Below the pieces are notes generated by a model. That model was given only the letters and a program-made list of their open reading frames with translations, had not been told where the DNA came from and did no database searches. A program made the position numbers and the translations under genes. DNA of 41,662 nt from Opitutaceae bacterium (GTDB taxonomy: Bacteria; Verrucomicrobiota; Verrucomicrobiia; Opitutales; Opitutaceae). Within the stretch, counting starts at the first letter, position 1. Each line of letters starts with the position of its first letter. The stretch is taken from contig JANYCF010000037.1 of the NCBI GenBank assembly GCA_025360455.1, forward strand, positions 1 to 41,662, in the 5' to 3' direction. Below are positions 1 through 7,358 of this stretch, piece after piece.

Positions 1-324
1 CACGAAGCGGCCTTTCGTTTGGCGTGCGCGGCGATTCAGCAGACCGCATTAGTGCCCGAGCTGCTCGAATTTCCCATTTGGTCGTTATGGCATATGCGCG
101 AAGAAAATCGCCCGAGGGCCGAATCGTCGACGCTGCGCCAGTTGGACATTACGGCCGTGCACGAGGCGAAGCTCCGCGCCGTAACCTGCTTCCAGTCCCA
201 ACTCAGTCCCTCGCTCTTCGGTAAACGCGGTTTTCTGCCGCCACTGCTCGTGAAGCGACTGACGGGCCGATCGGAAATTTTCTTTGTCGGGCAACGTCCG
301 TCCGACGAGCCGCTCCCCTTATGA
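1..324 (+). CDS. PIG-L (LmbE-like) deacetylase, C-terminal part
   Basis: The reading frame is open from the first base, so this is the end of a gene starting outside the window; the track's TTG start at 19 is not needed. The first residues (HEAAFRLACAAI) look like the tail of the HPDH-type metal site of PIG-L/LmbE deacetylases. ELLEFPIWSLW and the later HEAKLRAVTCFQSQ also fit the C-terminal half of that family. Family members are Zn-dependent N-deacetylases of GlcNAc-type sugars or related small molecules. Here the enzyme could deacetylate a sugar of the neighbouring polysaccharide, which is inference. It converges on the minus-strand exopolysaccharide cluster with a gap of about 16 bases. 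The catalytic N-terminal motif (HPDD type) is outside the window. Confidence 0.72.
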   Translation, partial: HEAAFRLACAAIQQTALVPELLEFPIWSLWHMREENRPRAESSTLRQLDITAVHEAKLRAVTCFQSQLSPSLFGKRGFLPPLLVKRLTGRSEIFFVGQRPSDEPLPL

Positions 325-340
325 TCGGGCCCGGGGTTTG

Positions 341-1615
341 CTAGACCGAAAGGCTGGCGTAGAACGCTTCCAACCGGTCCAAATGCCGGTCTAATGAAAA
401 TGGATTCGCCCAGTAACCGTTGTAGGCGTTTTCGCCGAGTCGCGCCGCAAGCGCCGGGTCTGCGAGCAGACGCATCTTTGCTGCAAGGTCGGTCACTGAG
501 CCCGGTTCGAAGAGCAGTCCATTGACGCCGTCCTGCACGAATTCCCGCGCAGCCGTTCCGCTGGAGGCGATCACCGGTATCCCGTGCGCCAAGGCTTCGG
601 CGGCGGAGAGACCGAACGTTTCCGGCACAATGGAAGGAAACACAAATGCGCGTGCCGCTCTTAATTCGGTCTCAAGCGCAGCGCGCTGCAGCCATCCGGT
701 GTAGCGCGCTTGGGGCAGGAGCTGGCGCAGCTCCGCTTCCATGGGGCCGGTTCCGCAGTACACAACCGGCAAGGCTGTTGCCGCGCCGGCTTGGGCCAGC
801 AGCTGCGGCCCTTTATACTTTTCCAGCCGCCCGGAGAATACATACGCGCGGTTGGCGGTGACATCCACGCGCAACGGCTGCGGTGTGCTCACCACGTTGG
901 GTATGACTTCGATCCTCACGTCTTTCGGCAAATGGGGTTGGATGGTTTGCCGGGAGATTTCCGATACCGCGATGAGCGCAGTCAGTTTCCGGGGCAGGTC
1001 GATCACTTTATTCTGAACGATTCCGCGCAGCACTCGCCAAGGCTTGTGCAGACGCGTGCGTGAGTCGCAGTTCGTTGACAGGCATCCGGCGCCCAACGGA
1101 GTGTGTGGGCACACGTGATCGTGGGGAAAAATAAAATAAGCTCCGTTGGGACAGGTGAGAAAATAGTCATGCAAGGTCAGCACGGTGCGAAAGCCCATCC
1201 GCGCTGCGGCATCGGGCACCGAGGGGGAAAGCGCGCCCATGTAAAGATGCACATGGACCATGGTTTCAGCCGGGTTTAATCCCGCTAAGACCCGGCGCAA
1301 GGCCGCGGCGGCCGAACGATTCCATACGCCGCGCAAAAAGGCGCCGACGCGATTTTTATCCGCGAGCAAGCCGGGTGCTTCCAGGCAGATTACCTCGATG
1401 CCAGGATTTTCGCTCAACTCGGGTGTGACCGGCCCCATGGCGGCAAAGAGCACCACTTGATACCCGCGGGCCGCGAAGCCTGCGGCGCAATCGAAGACGA
1501 TGCGATCGGCTCCGCCGCGAACAAACGCCGCGTCGTTCACCAGAACGATCGTGCGCAGCCGAGGTCCGTTTGAAACCGCTCCGGTCGGTGGCGTGATGGC
1601 GGCGCCGGTATTCAT
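341..1615 (-). CDS. Glycosyltransferase family 4 (GT-B)
   Basis: This 424-aa GT-B glycosyltransferase is the last gene of the exopolysaccharide cluster. The N-terminal Rossmann half has the start VLVNDAAFVRGGADRIVFDCAAGFAARGYQV, and VLTLHDYFLTCPNG is the typical acceptor-side motif. The C-terminal donor half carries the GT4 EX7E signature in PETFGLSAAEALAHGIPV. A cysteine group (CPNG, CPHTPLGAGCLSTNC) around residues 155-185 recalls GT4 enzymes with a small Cys cluster. It would add a sugar from a nucleotide donor to the lipid-linked repeat unit on the cytoplasmic face. The ATG overlaps the stop of the upstream gene by 4 bases (ATGA), which supports translational coupling. Donor and acceptor sugars cannot be read from the sequence. 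Confidence 0.9.
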   Translation of the reverse strand: MNTGAAITPPTGAVSNGPRLRTIVLVNDAAFVRGGADRIVFDCAAGFAARGYQVVLFAAMGPVTPELSENPGIEVICLEAPGLLADKNRVGAFLRGVWNRSAAAALRRVLAGLNPAETMVHVHLYMGALSPSVPDAAARMGFRTVLTLHDYFLTCPNGAYFIFPHDHVCPHTPLGAGCLSTNCDSRTRLHKPWRVLRGIVQNKVIDLPRKLTALIAVSEISRQTIQPHLPKDVRIEVIPNVVSTPQPLRVDVTANRAYVFSGRLEKYKGPQLLAQAGAATALPVVYCGTGPMEAELRQLLPQARYTGWLQRAALETELRAARAFVFPSIVPETFGLSAAEALAHGIPVIASSGTAAREFVQDGVNGLLFEPGSVTDLAAKMRLLADPALAARLGENAYNGYWANPFSLDRHLDRLEAFYASLSV

Positions 1616-2985
1616 GTCCGCTGGCCAACGTCCGCAATGAGCGTGCGCTGTGCGATGGCCGCAGCATACAGCGCCTCGTAGTTGTCTACCATCCTGCGCT
1701 CGTCGAAGCGACTCTCGGCCGAGAGACGCGCCTGCCGGCGAAATTCGCCGTTCTGCGTTTCCGCATCGATGAGCTGCTGCATCGCATTTTGCGCTCCAGC
1801 GAGGTCGCCAGACGCATAGAGAAAACCGTCAAGGCCGTGGCGGATCTGCTCGGGAATTCCGCCGACGTTGCTGCCGATCACCGGCGTCCCGCACGCCAAG
1901 CTTTCGAGGATAACCGTGGGGAAGTTATCGGTCTTCGCCGGGTGCAGCAGTGCGGTGGAAGCCTGCAGTACGTCGCGCACGCCTTCCCGGGTGAGCACAC
2001 CCGTACCGATAATCCGGCCGTGCGCAGTTGTCCGTTCACCTTTTTCGCCGCCTACCTCGAACACCACCAACCGGTCGCGGATCCCGCGGGAACGCCAGTT
2101 TTCCGCCAGCTGCTCGACGAACCGGTAGTCGCGATAGGGCGTGTTGCGTCCGAGATCAGAGATGAAGGCCAACCCACGTTCGTCGTCTTTCAACCCCAGG
2201 GATTTTCGGACGGCAACCGGATCAGCAGCGGGAGAGAAAAAATCAAGATCGATGCCGTTGGGAATGACGGATGATGTTGCCATTCCACCGCGCAGGATCG
2301 ATTCCCGGGCGCACTGCACGACCCAATTGCTCGGTCCCGTAAGGGTGTAGTTTAGTTTTCTGTAGATCTCCGCCTTGATCTGCAAATTTTCCCTCGTGCG
2401 ATCATGGTTGATCGCCGGATACATCGCGAGGTCCGGGCAGGTTCCGCAACCTGTCCGCCAACGCTCGCAACCAAAAAAATACGCGCAGTGGCCCGTGAAC
2501 GCCCACGTATCGTGGAGCGTAAGTACGAGCGAGCGGCCAGCCGCGAGGTGGGGCAGCGCGCGCAGGTCGAAGTGCGTTCGCCCGACAAAGGCGTGCAGGT
2601 TGTGCGCATGGATGAGGTCGGGCTTGAACGGAAGCTGGCGGATCGCATCGCGACAGCCGCGCAGCTCGAAATCTTCAAAACCGCGGCGCTGGTTGAGTGC
2701 CGAACGCCACTCCGCGAGATGCAGGGCGCGGCGGGTCCAATGCCGCGTGCTCGGGTTACTCGCAGGCTGACGGGTTGCCCAGCCGATGCCATGGGCGAGG
2801 GCCTTTTCCAAGATGGTCGCCGAGCCGGGAATCGGCACTTCGTAAACCCAGGGCAGGGTGGTGCGTTTGATGCCGACAATCATCGCCACCTCGTGGCCCC
2901 GCTCCAGCAATCGTTCGCCGAGCGAGCGGGCAATGCCGGCCGCACCGCCGCCGAAGTCCTGACTATTGATGAGAGCGATACGCAC
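1612..2985 (-). CDS. Glycosyltransferase family 4 (GT-B)
   Basis: This is a 457-aa glycosyltransferase with a GT-B fold. The N-terminus MRIALINSQDFGGGAAGIARSLGERLLERGHEV is a typical acceptor-domain start, and DLIHAHNLHAF and LTLHDTWAFTGHCAYFFGC follow. The CAYFF-x-C...TGCGTCPDL segment is seen in WcaC/WcaL-like GT4 enzymes. In the donor domain the EX7E position reads DNFPTVILESLACGTPVIGS, so the first Glu is Asp, a common variation. It is transcribed with the following GT4 gene (4-base overlap) and lies 11 bases after a Wzx-type flippase gene, as expected for repeat-unit assembly enzymes. Sugar specificity is unknown. Confidence 0.9.
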   Translation of the reverse strand: MRIALINSQDFGGGAAGIARSLGERLLERGHEVAMIVGIKRTTLPWVYEVPIPGSATILEKALAHGIGWATRQPASNPSTRHWTRRALHLAEWRSALNQRRGFEDFELRGCRDAIRQLPFKPDLIHAHNLHAFVGRTHFDLRALPHLAAGRSLVLTLHDTWAFTGHCAYFFGCERWRTGCGTCPDLAMYPAINHDRTRENLQIKAEIYRKLNYTLTGPSNWVVQCARESILRGGMATSSVIPNGIDLDFFSPAADPVAVRKSLGLKDDERGLAFISDLGRNTPYRDYRFVEQLAENWRSRGIRDRLVVFEVGGEKGERTTAHGRIIGTGVLTREGVRDVLQASTALLHPAKTDNFPTVILESLACGTPVIGSNVGGIPEQIRHGLDGFLYASGDLAGAQNAMQQLIDAETQNGEFRRQARLSAESRFDERRMVDNYEALYAAAIAQRTLIADVGQRT

Positions 2986-2996
2986 GATCAGGAAGT

Positions 2997-4403
2997 TTAT
3001 TTGTCGGTGGAGTCATCGGCCGATTCGGCGGCAGCCGGCGCGGAGCGGATCAGCAGAGGGATCCCTGCGAGCACCCGAGGCAGACGAAGCGGAGCGCTGA
3101 AGGCGCGCCATTGACTGTGCGAAGCCAGACGAAGCGAAGGAAAAAGCAAAGCCACCCCATAAATGCCGATCCATTGGGAAGCGCACATGGCAACCGCCGC
3201 GCCGATTGCGCCGTAGCGGGGGACCAGCAGAAACACGAGAGCGAGCAGGCTCGTGGCGATGGAAAGAACCATCGGCAGATCGAAGTGCAGACGTCGGTGC
3301 AAAACGAAAAGTTGCGAACGAGCGACCCCGGGATAAATCGCCGGTCCTGCCCAGAACAGGATGACGAGGACGAGGGCGGAAGGGGCGTAAACCGGACCGA
3401 ATAACAATGGAATCAGTACCGGGGCGAGCAGAGATACGCCCAGGGCAGCCGCCAGGCCGATCAAGAAACTCAGGTCGGCGTAGGTTTGGCTGGCGGCAGG
3501 GAAATCCTCTTCGTGGTCCCGCAAGATCGTGACGAGCCGAGGGAGGAGAATAGACGCAACAATCGCGGATAACGACCACCAGATTTCCGTGATGCGCAAG
3601 GCGGCATTAAGATAGCCGGCTTCCTGACTCGTGGCCAGATGCTGGACGAGGACGACCATGATCCGATCAGCGGTGGCACCGATCACGACCATGACCAGCG
3701 CCGGCCAGCCTTCGCGCGCCCATCCGGCCGCCTGCTCGCGAGAGAAGGACAATTGGATCGGATGGGATAATTTTTTGAATAGAGTCCAAACGACGGCATA
3801 CGTCACGGCCCATTCCACGAGGGCAAACACGGCGAAGCTAAAAACAGAATTGCCACGCCACACCATGCAGCCCCGGGCAATGATCGATGCGCCCCACACG
3901 AGATTGCGGGCCCAGACCAGCGGACGGGTATTGCAGGTGCTTTCGAACCAAAGCTCGGCTGAAAAGAAAGCCTGCGGGAGCGCCATCCAGACGACAACCA
4001 AGGTAAGTCGGCGAGTGAGCGGATCAGCAATCGTCGTGAGCGCCAACGCCGACAGCATGAATGCAACGAAAAATGCCACGCCCATGGCGACCGTAACACT
4101 GGTGCCCACCAGGGCGCCGGTTTTCTCCGGATGCCGCGCCAGATCACGCCGGATCAGGCGATCAATGCCCAGCATGACGAGCTCTTTGGCGAGCGTCGCC
4201 AATCCGATCGCGGCTCCGTACCGACCATAATCATCGGGTCCCAGCAAACGGGCGATCGCGATGCCGATGCCCACGCCGCCGACGGCCTTGAGGCTTCGCT
4301 CGCCGATCAGCCAGACAATGCTGTTGCCGGGCGAAGGGCGGGGAACAGGATTGCTTGCGGAATCCTGGCGGGAAAGCGCCGGTGAGACGGACAGAGTAGT
4401 CAT
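2997..4403 (-). CDS. Wzx-like polysaccharide flippase (second copy)
   Basis: This 468-aa polytopic membrane protein fits the MATE/PST (Wzx, RfbX) superfamily. The motif ARLLGPDDYGRYGAAIGLATLAKELVMLGID near the N-terminus is the classic Wzx start, followed by about 12 hydrophobic segments. The family flips undecaprenyl-linked oligosaccharides across the inner membrane. The track ORF begins at 4469, but I prefer the ATG at 4403 (MTTLSVSPALSR), which overlaps the upstream GT stop as ATGA; the extra 22 residues upstream are polar and overlap that gene deeply. A second Wzx-like gene lies at 20703-22001, so the cluster carries two flippases. Confidence 0.88.
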   Translation of the reverse strand: MTTLSVSPALSRQDSASNPVPRPSPGNSIVWLIGERSLKAVGGVGIGIAIARLLGPDDYGRYGAAIGLATLAKELVMLGIDRLIRRDLARHPEKTGALVGTSVTVAMGVAFFVAFMLSALALTTIADPLTRRLTLVVVWMALPQAFFSAELWFESTCNTRPLVWARNLVWGASIIARGCMVWRGNSVFSFAVFALVEWAVTYAVVWTLFKKLSHPIQLSFSREQAAGWAREGWPALVMVVIGATADRIMVVLVQHLATSQEAGYLNAALRITEIWWSLSAIVASILLPRLVTILRDHEEDFPAASQTYADLSFLIGLAAALGVSLLAPVLIPLLFGPVYAPSALVLVILFWAGPAIYPGVARSQLFVLHRRLHFDLPMVLSIATSLLALVFLLVPRYGAIGAAVAMCASQWIGIYGVALLFPSLRLASHSQWRAFSAPLRLPRVLAGIPLLIRSAPAAAESADDSTDK

Positions 4404-5563
4404 GGTTTTATCCGCCCGGTCTCGGCGAGATTTTTCTCCGGCGCCAGCCATCCAAGATCGTATAGCCAATCAAGAAATGTCGCGGCCCGCCGATCCCAGG
4501 TGAGTGATTCCAGCGCGATGCCGTTGGAAAATTTTTCGCGTGAGACCATCGCCCGTCGGCACGCGTCGGCCATGTCTTTGATATCGGCCTCGCGATAGTA
4601 GAAGGCGGTTTCGCCCAGCAGTGCTTCGACTTCGCCCAAGCGGTTGGTCACCACCGGTCGGTTTGCCGCTGCATAATGAAACGCTTTTGTTGGGCAGCGG
4701 GAGACGTTAAAGGGTGTGTTGTGAAAGGGGAAGAGAAGGACGTCGGCCGCTGCGAGGTACGAAGCCAGTTGCTCCCGCGCGATATGGCCGGCAAAGCCGA
4801 TCCAGTTCGTCACCTTCGCGGTCACGGCGGAGGCCCGCAAATAGTCCAGATCCGGTCCGCCACCCAAGACACTGATAAAGGCGGTTGATTGCTCGGCCCG
4901 CAGAATTTTAGCGAGTTCGATCAGTTCGTCGATTTGATAGAAACGATTCATTGATCCGACATATAAGTAGAGCGGCCGGTCCTGGTCTTGGTGGCGCAGG
5001 GCGGTCGCGAGGGCTGGCTCGGCCTGACACTCTTCTGGCGCAATTGCCACGGGCAGCGCAAGGATGGCGCGGTCGAGTTCGGGTCGGCGTCGGTGGGCTT
5101 CATTAACAAGAAACCGGCTGGCGCAGACGAAGCCGTCGGCCCGACTCCAGAGGAAATTTTCGATTGCCTGCAAATACTTGCGGCGAAGGGGACTAAAGGT
5201 ATCGATCAAGGAGGGCAGTTCGTCGAAGTCCTGGATGATTTTAGGACGACCGCGTAAACGCCGCCGGGATATCAAGCTGCGGACGCCGACGCCCACGATG
5301 TAGACGCAGGACCATTCACCGCGACCGCAGAGGATGAACTTCGTCCACATTTCCTGCCAGGGGGAGCAGGGTGGAAAGAAAATTGTCTCAATGTCCTGAC
5401 CGTGTTGTGGGAAGAAGGCGACGTTCTCCGGGTGACTCGGGACCAGCACACTGACCTTGAGCCCGCGACGGGCCAGCGCGGTGGCGAGGAAATACAGTTT
5501 GTGTTGGGACGCATCGGTCTCAACCGAAGCGATGCCGACAAACAGGATATCTCGCTTATTCAT
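4400..5563 (-). CDS. Glycosyltransferase (GT4-like) without a clear EX7E motif
   Basis: This 387-aa probable GT-B glycosyltransferase starts with MNKRDILFVGIASVETDASQHKLYFLATALARRGLKVSVL, a typical acceptor-domain strand-loop-helix. RPLYLYVGSMNRFYQIDELIELAKIL and VLGGGPDLDYL mark the donor domain. At the usual EX7E site it reads LLFPFHNTPFNVSRCPTKAFHYAAANRPVV, so the canonical glutamates are replaced, though the K-x-hydrophobic-x-Y-x-A block resembles other GT4 subfamilies. I chose the ATG at 5563; a GTG at 5575 would add four residues. It overlaps the stop of the preceding membrane protein by 8 bases and the flippase start by 4. The substrate is unknown. Confidence 0.82.
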   Translation of the reverse strand: MNKRDILFVGIASVETDASQHKLYFLATALARRGLKVSVLVPSHPENVAFFPQHGQDIETIFFPPCSPWQEMWTKFILCGRGEWSCVYIVGVGVRSLISRRRLRGRPKIIQDFDELPSLIDTFSPLRRKYLQAIENFLWSRADGFVCASRFLVNEAHRRRPELDRAILALPVAIAPEECQAEPALATALRHQDQDRPLYLYVGSMNRFYQIDELIELAKILRAEQSTAFISVLGGGPDLDYLRASAVTAKVTNWIGFAGHIAREQLASYLAAADVLLFPFHNTPFNVSRCPTKAFHYAAANRPVVTNRLGEVEALLGETAFYYREADIKDMADACRRAMVSREKFSNGIALESLTWDRRAATFLDWLYDLGWLAPEKNLAETGRIKP

Positions 5564-6779
5564 GAACGTATTCACGATCGCTTCCGTGGCGATGTTCCTG
5601 CCACAGCAGGAGGCAGAGCGCCACGGCGACGCAAATCCAGACGCGGCTCGATCCGGAGAAGGGGCTCATGGCGTAGTTCCACAAAGCATCGCACAAAAGG
5701 AGGAGCACGAGCGCGCGGCGCGGCGCGGGATTGAGCCATGCGCAACGAAACGCGGTGAGCAACAATGCGCCGAAGACAAAAAAGAAAGCTCCGCCCAAAA
5801 TGCCGCCTTCGGCCAAGGATAGGAGAATTTGCGAGTGAATGGTGAACTCGTTGATTTGCTCCTGCGTATACTCACCAAAAGATTCGTCCGTGCGGGCGCG
5901 CTTTTCCTCTACTTTGGAAATCATCCGGGTCGTAAACCAAGACCCTTGTCCGACCAAGGGGGATTCGAGGAAAGCGTCACTGGAGACCTCAATCATGCTC
6001 TGGCGCTCGAGATTGGAGCCGCGGTGCGCATCCTCTTCTTCAAACCTGGACTGCACCAAGGTGATCGCGCTCCAAACCACGGTCAACGCGATGAGCGTGA
6101 GCGGCCAGCGCCAGCGACTCTGGGCTTCGCGCAAATAAAGGATAGCGGCGATCAGCAGACAGATGCCGCCCATACTGCGATAGGAGAGCGCAAGATGGAG
6201 CACGCCCATAGCGAATGCGGTCATGATCTGGATCCAGCGTCCGCGTTCGGCAATGGCGTAAAGCAGGAGAACCGTGAGAGGAAACCCAAAGCAAAACTTC
6301 CAGTATTCCCCCGCGAGCGGACCGGCAATAACGGCCTGCGTTACCTGGCCGGCGGCCACGCCCAGCGCGAAAATCCAGAGACGCTTCCACGATCCGCCGA
6401 TCAGGCCGGTAACCGCCACCAAGTCGACGCCAAGAAACGCCACGCGCGCCCAACCGCGGAGAAGGTTGCCGGTGGGTGAACTGCGGTAGAGATCGGAGAT
6501 GACATAGCCGACGGCCATCACGATTACACCGAAGAGCAGCGTGGTGAACCAGCGATTCTGTTGTACTAATGCCGGCCACTCGCGGCGATAGATACGAAAA
6601 AAAACGACCACAGGAAAAACCGCGAGCAGGACCAATTCACCCACCGGCAGAGAGCCGACAAACTCAATGGTGAATTGTGAGAGTAGCCCCGTCAGACCGC
6701 AAAGGATCGGTACGGCCAAGCGGGCAAGCTTGGCCGGTTGCTTCTCAGTTGGTGCGTAATCGTGCGCAGGGTTATTCAT
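5556..6779 (-). CDS. O-antigen ligase / Wzy-like membrane protein
   Basis: This 407-aa protein has around ten hydrophobic segments and a larger extracytoplasmic loop near residues 245-310 (ESPLVGQGSWFTTRMISKVEEKRARTDESFGEYTQEQINEFTIHSQILLSLAEGG). The pattern G-x-G-x-W followed by the conserved H of FTIHSQILLSLAEGGILGG is the hallmark of the WaaL/Wzy_C O-antigen ligase superfamily, which transfers or polymerises Und-PP-linked glycans in the periplasm. It starts with ATG overlapping the VanZ-like gene's stop by 4 bases. It may be a ligase or a second polymerase beside the gene at 16011-17306; sequence alone does not decide. Confidence 0.82.
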   Translation of the reverse strand: MNNPAHDYAPTEKQPAKLARLAVPILCGLTGLLSQFTIEFVGSLPVGELVLLAVFPVVVFFRIYRREWPALVQQNRWFTTLLFGVIVMAVGYVISDLYRSSPTGNLLRGWARVAFLGVDLVAVTGLIGGSWKRLWIFALGVAAGQVTQAVIAGPLAGEYWKFCFGFPLTVLLLYAIAERGRWIQIMTAFAMGVLHLALSYRSMGGICLLIAAILYLREAQSRWRWPLTLIALTVVWSAITLVQSRFEEEDAHRGSNLERQSMIEVSSDAFLESPLVGQGSWFTTRMISKVEEKRARTDESFGEYTQEQINEFTIHSQILLSLAEGGILGGAFFFVFGALLLTAFRCAWLNPAPRRALVLLLLCDALWNYAMSPFSGSSRVWICVAVALCLLLWQEHRHGSDREYVHE

Positions 6780-7333
6780 GCGCGCTTTCGTGGCTCCGCA
6801 ATCGGCGCACCCGATCTTACCGGATTATTTTGGCAAAAAAAAGTTCGCCCGGAGGAGCTGGGCCGGGGCGCACCTGCGAGCGACGCCCGGCGTGAATTCC
6901 AGCGGTGACGTGCCAGCCTGGCGACGATTTCCATCAGGCCCCACATGAGGGCGAGACCGAGCCAGCCACTGGCGATATCAAGAAGATCAAAAAACCGACT
7001 GTGGAGGGCGAGCTGGCCGAATTCGCTCACCAGAATAAAAAGCGCGAGAGCTGCCGCCGTGCGGCGGCGTTGGCGGCGTCCGCGAGCCAGCAACAGGAAG
7101 GGCAGTGCCAGCAAGGCAAACGCGGGCACGTTGCGGAGCTCGCCATGCTCGTCAATCCAGCGAAAAATTGCCCATGGCGGGAGCGGCAGCGTGCGGATAT
7201 CGCTCGACTCGCGGAAGAGAAGAAACAGTGCGACGCCCAGACCAATCAGGGCGATCGCCGCAACGGCCAGCCGCCAAAACCGGATGGGTTCACGCGGCGC
7301 ATAGAGGGCACGGGAGGGGCGAATGAGGGACAT
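6776..7333 (-). CDS. VanZ-like small membrane protein
   Basis: This 185-aa membrane protein contains the VanZ-like pattern: RWIDEHGELRNVPAFALLALPFLLL, then a helix with SEFGQLALHSRFFDLLDIASGWLGLALMW. The E-x2-Q...R-x2-D-x2-D spacing is typical of that family. VanZ-like proteins are often found in exopolysaccharide clusters, with no firm biochemical role. The track ORF (to 7579) runs back into the double-GT gene; I chose the ATG at 7333 (MSLIRPSRALYAP), 25 bases after that gene's stop. The last 30 residues are basic and polar, probably a cytoplasmic tail. It overlaps the following ligase-like gene by 4 bases. Confidence 0.72.
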   Translation of the reverse strand: MSLIRPSRALYAPREPIRFWRLAVAAIALIGLGVALFLLFRESSDIRTLPLPPWAIFRWIDEHGELRNVPAFALLALPFLLLARGRRQRRRTAAALALFILVSEFGQLALHSRFFDLLDIASGWLGLALMWGLMEIVARLARHRWNSRRASLAGAPRPSSSGRTFFCQNNPVRSGAPIAEPRKRA

Positions 7334-7358
7334 GTTCAGAGGATTGATTCGCCCGAAT

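Noticed and set aside
2404-3114. 236-aa plus-strand ORF
   Set aside because: It runs across the junction of two well-supported minus-strand genes and has shadow composition.
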